This document shows positions 6,577 through 13,531 of a stretch of 15,889 nucleotides of DNA, piece by piece; within the stretch, counting starts at the first letter, position 1; each line of letters opens with the position of its first letter. Source of the stretch: Candidatus Altimarinota bacterium (GTDB lineage Bacteria > Patescibacteriota > Gracilibacteria > RBG-16-42-10); contig JAGNZB010000022.1 in assembly GCA_017984655.1 (NCBI GenBank), forward strand, positions 1 through 15,889, read 5' to 3'. Both the position numbers and the translations under genes were made by a program. A model generated the notes under the pieces. The model was given only the letters and a program-made list of their open reading frames with translations, searched no databases and was not told the origin of the DNA.

Positions 6577-7119
6577 TTAGACTTTCTTGATTTGCGTGAA
6601 CTCGAGTTCCACAGGGGTTTCTCGGTTGAAGATCGAAACCAACACCTTGATCTTACCCTTGTTTTCATCGATTTCACTAATAGTACCTTGGTAACCTGCG
6701 AATGGACCTTCAGTGATCGATACCACTTCACTGAGAGAGAAGTTTGCCTTGAACTTTGGCTCCTTCATGCCCATTCGTTTGCGGATCCGCTTAATTTCTT
6801 CATCGGTGACAGGGACTGGAATAGTACCTGAGCCAATGAAACCTGTTACGTTTGGTGTGTTGCGTACCACAAACCATGAGTCATCTGTCACTGTCATGTT
6901 GACCATAACATAACCAGGAAACATGCGTTTTTCTACCAATTTTTGTTCACCCTTTTTGACTTCGATTTGAGTCTCTTTGGGAACAATTACATCAAAGATA
7001 AAATCCTGCATGTTCATGGTCTCAGTGCGCTGCTTGAGCGCTTCGGCTACAGCATCTTCATAGCCGGAATACGTATGAAGGACGTACCATTTTCGTCCCT
7101 GACTTTCTTGTTTTGCCAT
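6577..7119 (-). CDS. nusG: Transcription termination/antitermination factor NusG
   Basis: The 180-residue protein binds RNA polymerase and couples transcription to Rho or the ribosome. The NGN domain begins 'KWYVLHTYSGYEDAVAEALK' and contains 'KMFPGYVMV'-like sequence (here KRMFPGYVMVNM) and 'VRNTPNVTGFIG'. A linker with 'RIRKRMG' leads to a C-terminal KOW domain (about 130-180) containing 'GPFAGYQGTISEIDENKGK'. There is no extra domain insertion. It is located 11 nt after secE and 17 nt before rplK, which is the canonical order. Confidence 0.98.
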   Translation of the reverse strand: MAKQESQGRKWYVLHTYSGYEDAVAEALKQRTETMNMQDFIFDVIVPKETQIEVKKGEQKLVEKRMFPGYVMVNMTVTDDSWFVVRNTPNVTGFIGSGTIPVPVTDEEIKRIRKRMGMKEPKFKANFSLSEVVSITEGPFAGYQGTISEIDENKGKIKVLVSIFNRETPVELEFTQIKKV

Positions 7120-7130
7120 AGGATAAAGAT

Positions 7131-7328
7131 TTAAACGCCAGCAAGTAAACCTGCCAGGTACTGATAGCCATTCTGAAACAGTGAATCCAATACACCGATA
7201 TACAAAGCAGCAAGCAAGCTAATTGCCAATACAATCAATGTACTGTCGATCGCTTGTTTTCGTGTAGGCCAAGCTACTTTGCGTAATTCTTCAACAGAAC
7301 TACGGATATAATTGGAGAGTTTTCTCAT
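7131..7328 (-). CDS. secE: Preprotein translocase subunit SecE
   Basis: The 65-residue protein is the small clamp subunit of the SecYEG channel. It has the short single-span form: an amphipathic N-terminal helix with the conserved KVAWPTR at 17-23, then one transmembrane segment at about 30-50. First gene of the secE-nusG-rplK-rplA operon, preceded by a promoter-like element (7370-7398) and a short leader hairpin. The tRNA-Trp gene that often precedes secE in other bacteria is absent. Confidence 0.95.
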   Translation of the reverse strand: MRKLSNYIRSSVEELRKVAWPTRKQAIDSTLIVLAISLLAALYIGVLDSLFQNGYQYLAGLLAGV

Positions 7329-7338
7329 AGATATCTTT

Positions 7339-7357
7339 AAAAAGCCCGATGTGGGCT
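7339..7357 (-). other. Leader hairpin with U-tract upstream of secE
   Basis: On the minus strand AGCCC (7357-7353) and GGGCT (7347-7343) form a 5-bp GC-rich stem around a 5-nt loop, followed by TTTT. It lies between the predicted start of transcription (near 7363) and the secE start codon at 7328. It could be a weak attenuator or a 5'-end stabilising hairpin. The stem is short for a true terminator. Confidence 0.4.
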
Positions 7358-7369
7358 AGAAGCGATATT

Positions 7370-7398
7370 AATATACTGGGTTTTGGGTGGAGATGCAA
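7370..7398 (-). promoter_or_regulatory. Promoter of the secE-nusG-rplK-rplA operon
   Basis: On the minus strand, TTGCAT (7398-7393) is separated by 17 nt from TATATT (7375-7370). The predicted start is near 7363, about 35 nt upstream of the secE ATG. The spacing is ideal, the -10 is good and the -35 is partial. Confidence 0.5.
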
Positions 7399-7408
7399 AC
7401 CTAAGATA

Positions 7409-7631
7409 GAATTACAAATTATAAATTACAAATTACAAATTTGGCTCAGGAGACGAGAGTGACTTTTGGGTTAGTGTATTTGCTAAGATGTCGGCAAGAT
7501 CCTTCACGGTGTTCAGGATGACGGAATCGGGGGAGACCAGATGCGAACGTGGCTCTATGAAAGCCTAATTACCAATTCCTCATTTAAGCTCCTTCCCCGA
7601 TTTGTAATTTATAATTTGTAATTTGTAATTC
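7409..7631 (-). repeat. Composite repeat element, complete copy, with terminal inverted repeats
   Basis: This 223-bp non-coding unit is bounded by inverted repeats of about 32 nt with two mismatches. They are built from AYAAATT heptamers: left 7409-7440, four heptamers after GAATT; right 7599-7631, its reverse complement. Inside are CCTAATTACCAATTCCTCAT (7564-7583) and a hairpin-prone block TCGGCAAGATCCTTC...CAGGATGACGG (7491-7524). The same blocks occur in the same order on the opposite strand at 15716-15856, which shows this is a dispersed element rather than local low complexity. No transposase or ORF of note is inside, so it is MITE- or REP-like. It fills most of the 359-nt gene-free gap between secE and the oxidoreductase. 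Confidence 0.85.
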
Positions 7632-7687
7632 TCCCTGGTTGACTTTTTTACTCTGATTCTTGATTCTGTGGGAGCTTTTTTGTTCTT

Positions 7688-8383
7688 ATGATTGATATTG
7701 TTGCTAAGGTTCGTAGTAATACATATGTTACTGAGGATGTGTGCATTATCTTGCTCGATATTGTGTCGCCTGCATATTATTCTTTCAAGGCTGGCCAGTA
7801 TCTCTTCGTGCAGGCTAGTGAGCGGGTGCTGCGTGCTTATTCTATTGCATCTACACCTCAGCAGAAGGGGATGATTGAGTTTTGTATTGAGCGGGTGCCG
7901 GGTGGGGTTGCTTCGAACTATTTGTGGAATCTACAACCTGAGCAGAAGATTACGATGAAGGGAACTTTTGGGCATTTCTTTTATAAGTCTGATCCCAAGG
8001 TTGATGCTATTGTGATGATTGGCACTGGTACTGGTGTCGCTCCACTCAAGTCAATGATCGAATATGCATTGGAAAATGGCGAAAAACGGCCTATTCATTT
8101 GCTGTTTGGTGAGAGTACTGTGAAGAGTTTCTTTTATTTGGATGTGTTGGCAGATTTGCAAAAGAAGTTTCCGCACTTTACTTATGACCTCTGTGTCTCA
8201 CGTGAAGAACAAGCTGGTTTCTTCTCTGGTCGTGTCACTGCGAGATTGCCTGAGATTATGAACAGATTTCCCAATGCCAGCTACTATCTTTGTGGAGGGC
8301 AGGCGATGTTGACTGATGTTCGTGCTCAATTGGCTGAAGCACAGGTGCCAGCACCCCAAGTGTACTTTGAGAAGTTTTTTTAA
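7688..8383 (+). CDS. FAD/NAD(P)-binding oxidoreductase (ferredoxin-NADP+ reductase fold)
   Basis: The 231-residue soluble flavoprotein of the ferredoxin reductase-like superfamily transfers electrons between NAD(P)H and a one-electron carrier. The N-terminal beta barrel has 'FKAGQYLFV' and the flavin-binding RAYSIAS (49-55), followed by the phosphate-binding 'GGVASNYL' (72-79). The nucleotide domain has IGTGTGVAPLKS (111-122), 'LLFGESTVKSFFYLD', the CGG motif (202-204), and a C-terminal aromatic end (YFEKFF). There is no [2Fe-2S] domain, so the electron partner is separate and not in this window. The gene is alone on its strand. It begins 56 nt after the repeat element, with TTGACT at 7639-7644 as a possible -35 but only a weak -10. 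Its TAA overlaps the convergent stop of the next gene. Confidence 0.85.
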   Translation: MIDIVAKVRSNTYVTEDVCIILLDIVSPAYYSFKAGQYLFVQASERVLRAYSIASTPQQKGMIEFCIERVPGGVASNYLWNLQPEQKITMKGTFGHFFYKSDPKVDAIVMIGTGTGVAPLKSMIEYALENGEKRPIHLLFGESTVKSFFYLDVLADLQKKFPHFTYDLCVSREEQAGFFSGRVTARLPEIMNRFPNASYYLCGGQAMLTDVRAQLAEAQVPAPQVYFEKFF

Positions 8384-9258
8384 TCCGCCATGTCAGCAAC
8401 CGTTTCTTTGAGGTAAGTTTTGATTTCCTCACTGATAGTGGGATCGTGAAGGCCGAAAGTGATTTGGGCTTTGACAAATCCAGCTTTGTTGCCGATGTCG
8501 ATCCATGGTCGATCACTAACATACGCATAGACTTTGCTCACCTTTGCTGCTTCACCGATGGCGACGCTGAGATTGGAGTGATCTTTCTGATTGGATTGGG
8601 GACGAGAGGCTAAGATAGTGATGACTGTCTTGTCGATAATCATCGGACTAAGGATTGCTAGGTTTGTGGCGGCACTACTGTTTTTGGGTTTTTCTACTAG
8701 TCCGTTGATAAGAAAAAGGTTAGTGTCGATAGTTTCGGCAATCTGCATGATGCCATAACGGTGTGCCTCATTGGCTGGGACGTTTTTTGACATCACAATC
8801 GTCCCAGGACGTTGCTTATAGGCAGCTAGCATCTCTACTTGGTGGTTCTTGGGGAAAATTAAGTCATCTGTGTAGGACACAAATACCGCCTCGTCATCTT
8901 TGATAAGGTGATAAGCTGCCATTACAGCGTCGCCAGGACCGCCAGGTTGTGCTTGGCGTACATAGGTGAATTGAATGTCTCGGTACTTGGTGATGCTTGC
9001 TAGTAAGTCAGGCTTGTTTTCTGCTTCCAACATTTTTTCTAACGCCAATTGACGGTCAAAGTAACTTTCGATTTGGTCGAAGTATTGTTTGCCGACAATA
9101 ATAATTTCTTTGATGCCAGCGTCGATATAATCAGCGACTACATAATCGATAGCAGGACGATCAACAATGGCGAGCATTGGTTTGCTGATACTTTTTGTGG
9201 CTGGCAAGAGACGGCTACCAAATCCGGCAGCCAAGATAAGCGCTTTAGTAGGGACCAT
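8380..9258 (-). CDS. GalU-like sugar-1-phosphate nucleotidyltransferase
   Basis: The 292-residue protein is likely a UTP:glucose-1-phosphate uridylyltransferase that makes UDP-glucose for envelope glycans. The N-terminal signature LILAAGFGSRLLPATK (7-22) with Lys26, HRYGI (166-170), VEKP (188-191) and 'WIDIGNKAGFVKA' (252-264) follow the GalU/GtaB pattern and length. Several usually conserved positions differ. 'MPKEML' is ISKPML, the 'KGLGHAV' loop reads GGPGDAV (106-112), and the metal-binding 'LGDD' reads YTDD (129-132). Substrate specificity is therefore uncertain, and another NDP-sugar is possible. It follows hsp20 by 11 nt and is probably co-transcribed with it. The stop codon overlaps the convergent oxidoreductase stop by 4 nt, leaving no intergenic terminator. 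Confidence 0.82.
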   Translation of the reverse strand: MVPTKALILAAGFGSRLLPATKSISKPMLAIVDRPAIDYVVADYIDAGIKEIIIVGKQYFDQIESYFDRQLALEKMLEAENKPDLLASITKYRDIQFTYVRQAQPGGPGDAVMAAYHLIKDDEAVFVSYTDDLIFPKNHQVEMLAAYKQRPGTIVMSKNVPANEAHRYGIMQIAETIDTNLFLINGLVEKPKNSSAATNLAILSPMIIDKTVITILASRPQSNQKDHSNLSVAIGEAAKVSKVYAYVSDRPWIDIGNKAGFVKAQITFGLHDPTISEEIKTYLKETVADMAD

Positions 9259-9269
9259 ACATGATTGAT

Positions 9270-9674
9270 TTAAGCGGCATTACTAATTTCAGTAATGCTG
9301 ATTGATTTCTCTTTCGTTTGCTCGTGAGGAATGACAATTTTCAAAATACCATCTTTGAAGAAGGCTTGGATTTTTTCTGGGTTGAGGGTGAATGGCATGA
9401 CTAGGCTACGAGAGAAGCTTCCCCAATAACATTCTTTGAGTAAGTAATCAGCTTCAGGAATCTCATCTGCATGGGTGCGCTCGCCTTTGATAGTGAGCGT
9501 GTTGTCGCTGATATTGATGTGGATATCGGCGAGTTTGACGCCGGCTACAGGGGTGCGGACGACAATACTATCAGCAGTCTGGTAGACATCAACTACTAGC
9601 TGTCCTTCCTGTTTTTCAGTCGTGATGGTGGTATTTGCTTTGGTAGCATGGTTTCTTTTGAAAAGTGAAGCCAT
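9270..9674 (-). CDS. Hsp20/alpha-crystallin family small heat shock protein
   Basis: The 134-residue ATP-independent chaperone holds unfolding proteins. The polar N-terminal arm is short (about 25 residues). The alpha-crystallin domain runs from about 26 to 118, with 'VYQTADSIVVRTPVAGVKLADI', 'NTLTIKGER', 'LLKECYWGSFSRSLVMP' and the conserved GIL (109-111). The C-terminal I-x-I anchor is visible as I125-S-I127. The size fits bacterial class A proteins. A promoter-like TATACT precedes it. No CIRCE or sigma-32-like site is evident. It stands between the flippase and the nucleotidyltransferase genes on the same strand. Confidence 0.93.
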   Translation of the reverse strand: MASLFKRNHATKANTTITTEKQEGQLVVDVYQTADSIVVRTPVAGVKLADIHINISDNTLTIKGERTHADEIPEADYLLKECYWGSFSRSLVMPFTLNPEKIQAFFKDGILKIVIPHEQTKEKSISITEISNAA

Positions 9675-9722
9675 AGGGGAGGCAATTTAGAGGGTGAATC
9701 ACACAACAAACGAATTACTGGT

Positions 9723-9728
9723 AGTATA
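9723..9728 (-). promoter_or_regulatory. Candidate -10 element for hsp20 and the nucleotidyltransferase
   Basis: On the minus strand TATACT lies 49 nt upstream of the hsp20 start, two bases after the T-tract of the hairpin that follows the flippase gene. No convincing -35 is present. The arrangement copies that at 3369-3407. Confidence 0.4.
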
Positions 9729-9730
9729 TG

Positions 9731-9751
9731 AAAAATTAGCAAAAACTGCTA
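9731..9751 (-). terminator. Weak terminator after the flippase gene
   Basis: On the minus strand TAGCA and TGCTA pair around GTTTT (9751-9737), then ATTTTT follows (9736-9731). The hairpin abuts the flippase stop codon. The 5-bp A/T-containing stem is weak, so read-through into hsp20 is plausible. Confidence 0.5.
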
Positions 9752-11263
9752 CTAGGGATGATGAGATTGGTTCTCGGTTTTTTTGAAACCCAGTTTTTCA
9801 AACACTACAGTACCTAATTCTTTGGGGAGAGCTCCGGTGCGTAGTAGCAAGAATACATACAGCAATCCTCCGCTACCAAAACTGAGTGGGACGCTGATGT
9901 AGGGGGTGAGATGGAGGATATAGGGGCGGAGCAAGATTAAGAATAGTCCACTAATAGCACCAGAAATAATGGTCGCTATTGTGGTGCGGTATTGTAATTT
10001 TACTGCTTTTTGACTTCTAGCAAAGAACATCAAACCAATACAGCTGATGACTTGAGCGATCACAATGGCCCACGCTGTAGCATACGCGCCACTAAAGGCC
10101 CCTTGACTCGGGATCATCCACCAGGCAAATGCGACAGCTGCAACCGCCTCAGCTAACGTGACCCACCAGATTTTCTTCGTTTGATTGAGACTGACGAGAA
10201 TATATTCAAACATGCTACCCAAAAAATTGAAGCTGCTGGCAATGACTAGAATGCGCATCAATCCTGCTGCTGGAGCAAAGTCTGTGCCAGTAGAGATCAG
10301 TTGGATCATTTCTTCAGCCATGATGTAACTGCCAACTCCAATGCCGACACCGGTCATGACTAAGACATCCCAGGATTTTTGGAGCAAATGTTTGAACTTC
10401 GGTGTGCTCACGTGCTCAGCCAAGCTTGGTAAGACCGAGTTCATGAAGCTGAACGGAATCAGTAAGAGTAGTTCGTAACTGCGCATCGCTACTCCAAAAA
10501 CACCGACGATGCCGTCACTGGTAGTCTGACCGAAGAGGCCGCTAGTGATTTGGCCAAGCATGAGACTGTTGATACGTAGGTACACAGTGCTCAGGATGAT
10601 GGAGGTACCGTAGATCGCGCTTTTTCTGAGCACCCGCAGTACTTCACTGCGTTCGAAGTAAATACGAATGGGGAGTAGTTTGTTGGCTTCTAGAATGGTG
10701 ATCAAACAAACATAGAAGTTGTTGAGTGTGCCAGCGATGATCAGGTGCTGGAAGCCCCAGTTGAAGTAACTGGCAGCGGCGATATAGATGACGCTAATTA
10801 TTTTCCCCAAGACTACTGCTCGAGCATAGGTGGGCATCTTGAGATGGACCTGTAGTGTCGCTGATAGGGTGGAAGAAATCAGATTGGCTGCCATACCCAC
10901 AGTGGCAATGACTACCGCAATCGCCATTGTGGTATTGAAGTTTGGCATCACAAAAGCCAAGATGGTAGTGATGGTGCCGATAATCAAAATCAGTAGGAGT
11001 CTGACGCCCAGCATATTGCCAAGTACGCGTTGCATTTGGTCTTTTCGCTTGGACATCTCATCGACGGCCAGGGTGAAGAGGCCAAGATCACAGGCGAGAC
11101 CAAAGAAGCCGACTAATTCATAGACTAGGGTGTACTGACCATAGCCGCTGGCGCGTAAATAGTTGGTGATGATCTTGATAATGACGATACTGAGTACCGC
11201 ATTGATCAGGCGCGAAGCGATCTGGGCGATCGTATTGGAGGCAATCTTGCGAGCGTTTTCCAT
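9752..11263 (-). CDS. Oligosaccharide flippase family protein (Wzx-like, MOP superfamily)
   Basis: The 503-residue polytopic membrane protein has about 12-14 hydrophobic spans. The N-terminal 'ARKIASNTIAQIASRLINAVLSIVIIKIITNYL' followed by 'ASGYGQYTLVYELVGFFGLACDLGL' is the classic opening of the polysaccharide-export/flippase family (PF01943/PF13440), which moves lipid-linked oligosaccharides across the membrane. The conserved 'GVFGVAMRSYELLLLIPFSFMNSVLPSLAEH' lies in the middle. It is the last gene of the murB-hpf-femX-ftsW-murG cluster, 23 nt after murG. Its substrate could be a lipid-linked surface glycan, or by context lipid II. It does not look like canonical MurJ, although the two families belong to the same superfamily. 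A weak terminator follows. Confidence 0.85.
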   Translation of the reverse strand: MENARKIASNTIAQIASRLINAVLSIVIIKIITNYLRASGYGQYTLVYELVGFFGLACDLGLFTLAVDEMSKRKDQMQRVLGNMLGVRLLLILIIGTITTILAFVMPNFNTTMAIAVVIATVGMAANLISSTLSATLQVHLKMPTYARAVVLGKIISVIYIAAASYFNWGFQHLIIAGTLNNFYVCLITILEANKLLPIRIYFERSEVLRVLRKSAIYGTSIILSTVYLRINSLMLGQITSGLFGQTTSDGIVGVFGVAMRSYELLLLIPFSFMNSVLPSLAEHVSTPKFKHLLQKSWDVLVMTGVGIGVGSYIMAEEMIQLISTGTDFAPAAGLMRILVIASSFNFLGSMFEYILVSLNQTKKIWWVTLAEAVAAVAFAWWMIPSQGAFSGAYATAWAIVIAQVISCIGLMFFARSQKAVKLQYRTTIATIISGAISGLFLILLRPYILHLTPYISVPLSFGSGGLLYVFLLLRTGALPKELGTVVFEKLGFKKTENQSHHP

Positions 11264-11286
11264 AGAACAAAAAAGAAGGGGGAGAT

Positions 11287-12390
11287 TTAGTTTGACGAAC
11301 TTTTGGCCATGGTGAGTAACAAGTTGGCGACTGTTATACTACTGTCACGGCAATCATAGTGTTGCCAAGCCCTGGTAGTATAATCGGTTTTGCTGATTTG
11401 GGCAGTAGCATTGATAGCTTTCATGAGGTTCTGTGCTGTCAGTTGGTCTTCTTCGATCATGGTAATACCAGGCAGAATACTGACTTCTTTGGCATTGATG
11501 ATTTGATCGCCACGACTTTGGCTTCGTGGTAGCGGAATTAAAATTGCTGTTTTTTTGAGACTAGTAATCTCACAGACTGTCGTTGCTCCGGCACGACTGA
11601 TGATGATGTCAGCACACTGATAAAAGTCAGCTAACTCATCAGTGCCAATGCTTTCGAAGGGATGATAACCCTCTGAGTGTTCGGCGTGAGTGTTCTTGCC
11701 GGTTCCTGTACTGTGAATCACAGTGTAAAAAGGAAGGAGCTGCGGGAGAAGCTCGATAATCAGTTGATTGATGGCTGCCGCACCTAAACTACCGCCCATA
11801 CATAATAAGACCGGCTTAGTTTTTTTGTTGAGGCCCAATCGGATCATGCCATTCTCTGCATTGCCCATAAAGATGTTTGGCCTTAGTGGGGTGCCTGTAT
11901 GGATGACCTTCTCAGGTTGGTCAAAGTATTGCCGCCCACTGGCGAAGCCAATGCATTGTTTGGTGACAAAGCGGAAACAAAGTTTGGTGGTCAGCCCTGG
12001 TATAATGTCAGATTCGTGAGCAATGATGGGAATATTCAGTATCTTCCCCGCAATAACAATAGGGAAACTGACGAATCCACCTTTGGAGAAGATCAGATCA
12101 GGCTTGAGTTGTCTGAGTTTTCGATAAGCTACGGCGATGCCATACATCGTTTTGAAGATGTCGGTGAAGTTGTGCCAATCAAAATAGCGACGCCATTTAC
12201 CGGCTGGGACGTGATGAAATGGTATGCCTGACTCTTGACTCTGACGGTACTCGGGACCGGCCTTGGAAGCGAGCCAATGTACGGCCAATGATTGATTTCT
12301 TGCCTCGACGAGGGGCTTCAGCTGGGAGAGCACGGCCAGTAAAGGTTGGATGTGCCCCCCACTGCCCCCTCCGGTAATGACTAGTTTCAC
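11287..12390 (-). CDS. murG: UDP-GlcNAc:MurNAc-pentapeptide-undecaprenyl-PP GlcNAc transferase (MurG)
   Basis: This GT28 enzyme converts lipid I to lipid II at the inner face of the membrane. From the GTG start at 12390 it has 367 residues (E. coli 355). The N-terminal MKLVITGGGSGGHIQP contains the diphosphate-binding glycine loop. The acceptor domain shows 'DLIFSKGGFVSFPIVIAG' and 'AHESDIIPGL'. The donor domain shows 'CMGGSLGAAAINQL', 'SRAGATTVCEI' and 'SRGDQIINAKE'. The frame could extend to ATG 12429, but the first 13 residues would be encoded within conserved ftsW sequence, and the glycine loop normally starts 6-8 residues from Met, so GTG 12390 is preferred. ftsW continues 194 nt past this start in another frame. 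The GTGA at the start would form a typical 4-nt overlap in the third frame. Confidence 0.93.
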   Translation of the reverse strand: MKLVITGGGSGGHIQPLLAVLSQLKPLVEARNQSLAVHWLASKAGPEYRQSQESGIPFHHVPAGKWRRYFDWHNFTDIFKTMYGIAVAYRKLRQLKPDLIFSKGGFVSFPIVIAGKILNIPIIAHESDIIPGLTTKLCFRFVTKQCIGFASGRQYFDQPEKVIHTGTPLRPNIFMGNAENGMIRLGLNKKTKPVLLCMGGSLGAAAINQLIIELLPQLLPFYTVIHSTGTGKNTHAEHSEGYHPFESIGTDELADFYQCADIIISRAGATTVCEITSLKKTAILIPLPRSQSRGDQIINAKEVSILPGITMIEEDQLTAQNLMKAINATAQISKTDYTTRAWQHYDCRDSSITVANLLLTMAKSSSN

Positions 12391-13531
12391 GTGAATAGCG
12401 AGAAATATTAAGTAAAACACCCATTGCAATTGCTTTGCTTAGTAGCGATGAACCGCCATAGCTGATAAAAGGAAGCGTCAGTCCCGTATTTGGCAAGATC
12501 GCCATGATCACGCCGATATTAATAAATGCCTCAAGACAAATCCAGCATACGATACCTGTCGCTAGATATTTGGCAAATCGATCCGGCGCATGTTCGGCTA
12601 TTTTCATTCCTCGCCAGGCAATGATAGCAAAGGCACCAATTACCAGCGCTGTTCGTAGAAAGCCTAATTCTTCGGCTGTGATGGCGAAAATAGCATCACC
12701 TTGTGCTTCTGGTAGGTAAGCAAACTTCTGACGGGAGTTGCCAAAGCCATAGCCAAAGAAGCCGCCAGATCCAATCGCAATCAATGCTTGTTGGATCTGA
12801 TAGCCAATGCCGCTAGGGTCTGCTGAAGGATCAAGAAAGGCTGTGAATCGTTGTACGATGTACTTCTTTTGGCTCATGATTGAGACAAATATAATGCTCA
12901 GCAAGCTGCCTGATGTGAATAAGTGCAGTAAATTGCCGTTGGCAACAAAGAACATGCAAATGGCAATGATGCTATAAAGTAAGATGCTACCAAAGTCAGG
13001 TTCAGCGATAAGGAAGCCCAAAAAGATTCCTACTACTACTGCAAAAGGAACAAAGCCTTTTTTGAGGTCACGAATATCACTGCCAATTCCATCAAAAAAG
13101 CCGGCTAAGTAGATAATGAAGCCAATCTTGGCGATTTCAGATGGTTGAATGGATGGGAGGAGAGGAACATTGATCCAACCTCGAGCGATGGTACCATAAT
13201 CAGAGCGTAGGGGGGTGAATACTGTCGCCAGTAGGGCTAGTGCGCCAGCTAAAACATAAAAACGATGCGTATACCAGAAGCGGTAGGGGATTTTTTGGAC
13301 AATAAACCAGCCCACGAGTGCGATCGCTAGTGACTGAAGCTGGTTCCAAAAGTAAAAGTCCGTTGCCTGGCCGTTGGTGTTGAAGAAAGAGTTGATTGCT
13401 GATGCGCTACTGATCATGATCACACCAAAAATCATCAAGCCAAACGTGGTGACGGCCAAGATACGATCGAATTGGCCAGGACTTTGGCTTGGACTAGTGC
13501 TTGATTTTGTGAAGGATGATCTTGGGCGCAT
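12197..13531 (-). CDS. ftsW: SEDS-family peptidoglycan polymerase FtsW with Arg-rich C-terminal extension
   Basis: This 444-residue membrane glycosyltransferase polymerises lipid II at division. A hydrophilic N-terminus of about 22 residues precedes about ten spans. Family motifs are QPSE (129-132), EPDFGS (177-182), 'FLDPSADPSGIGYQ' (232-245), LPEAQGDAIFA (273-283) with Asp279 at the position of catalytic Asp262 in E. coli RodA, 'AEELGF' (286-291) and PFISYGGSS (354-362), ending with the usual 'GVLLNISR'. Residues 381-444 are an extra tail with 14 Arg and 2 Lys, encoded entirely in the region overlapping murG. Typical relatives stop near residue 380. RodA is an alternative assignment, but the murG neighbour favours FtsW. 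The start overlaps the femX-like gene by 38 nt. No Shine-Dalgarno sequence is visible. Confidence 0.92.
   Translation of the reverse strand: MRPRSSFTKSSTSPSQSPGQFDRILAVTTFGLMIFGVIMISSASAINSFFNTNGQATDFYFWNQLQSLAIALVGWFIVQKIPYRFWYTHRFYVLAGALALLATVFTPLRSDYGTIARGWINVPLLPSIQPSEIAKIGFIIYLAGFFDGIGSDIRDLKKGFVPFAVVVGIFLGFLIAEPDFGSILLYSIIAICMFFVANGNLLHLFTSGSLLSIIFVSIMSQKKYIVQRFTAFLDPSADPSGIGYQIQQALIAIGSGGFFGYGFGNSRQKFAYLPEAQGDAIFAITAEELGFLRTALVIGAFAIIAWRGMKIAEHAPDRFAKYLATGIVCWICLEAFINIGVIMAILPNTGLTLPFISYGGSSLLSKAIAMGVLLNISRYSRETSHYRRGQWGAHPTFTGRALPAEAPRRGKKSIIGRTLARFQGRSRVPSESRVRHTISSRPSR

Noticed and set aside
7409..7442. Tandem AYAAATT units resembling a small CRISPR-like or satellite array
   Set aside because: The units are 7-bp contiguous heptamers without spacers, and they form the ends of the composite repeat. 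No cas genes are present.
7329..7687. Possible tRNA-Trp or other RNA gene upstream of secE
   Set aside because: No cloverleaf, T-loop (GTTCRA) or acceptor pairing was found. The gap is filled by the promoter, leader hairpin and composite repeat.
11899..12231. 110-codon open frame antisense to murG
   Set aside because: It is contained in the murG coding region and has no family resemblance or start signal.
12391..12429. Upstream ATG extending MurG by 13 residues
   Set aside because: The extension is encoded within conserved ftsW codons and places the glycine loop too far from the N-terminus. GTG 12390 fits better.
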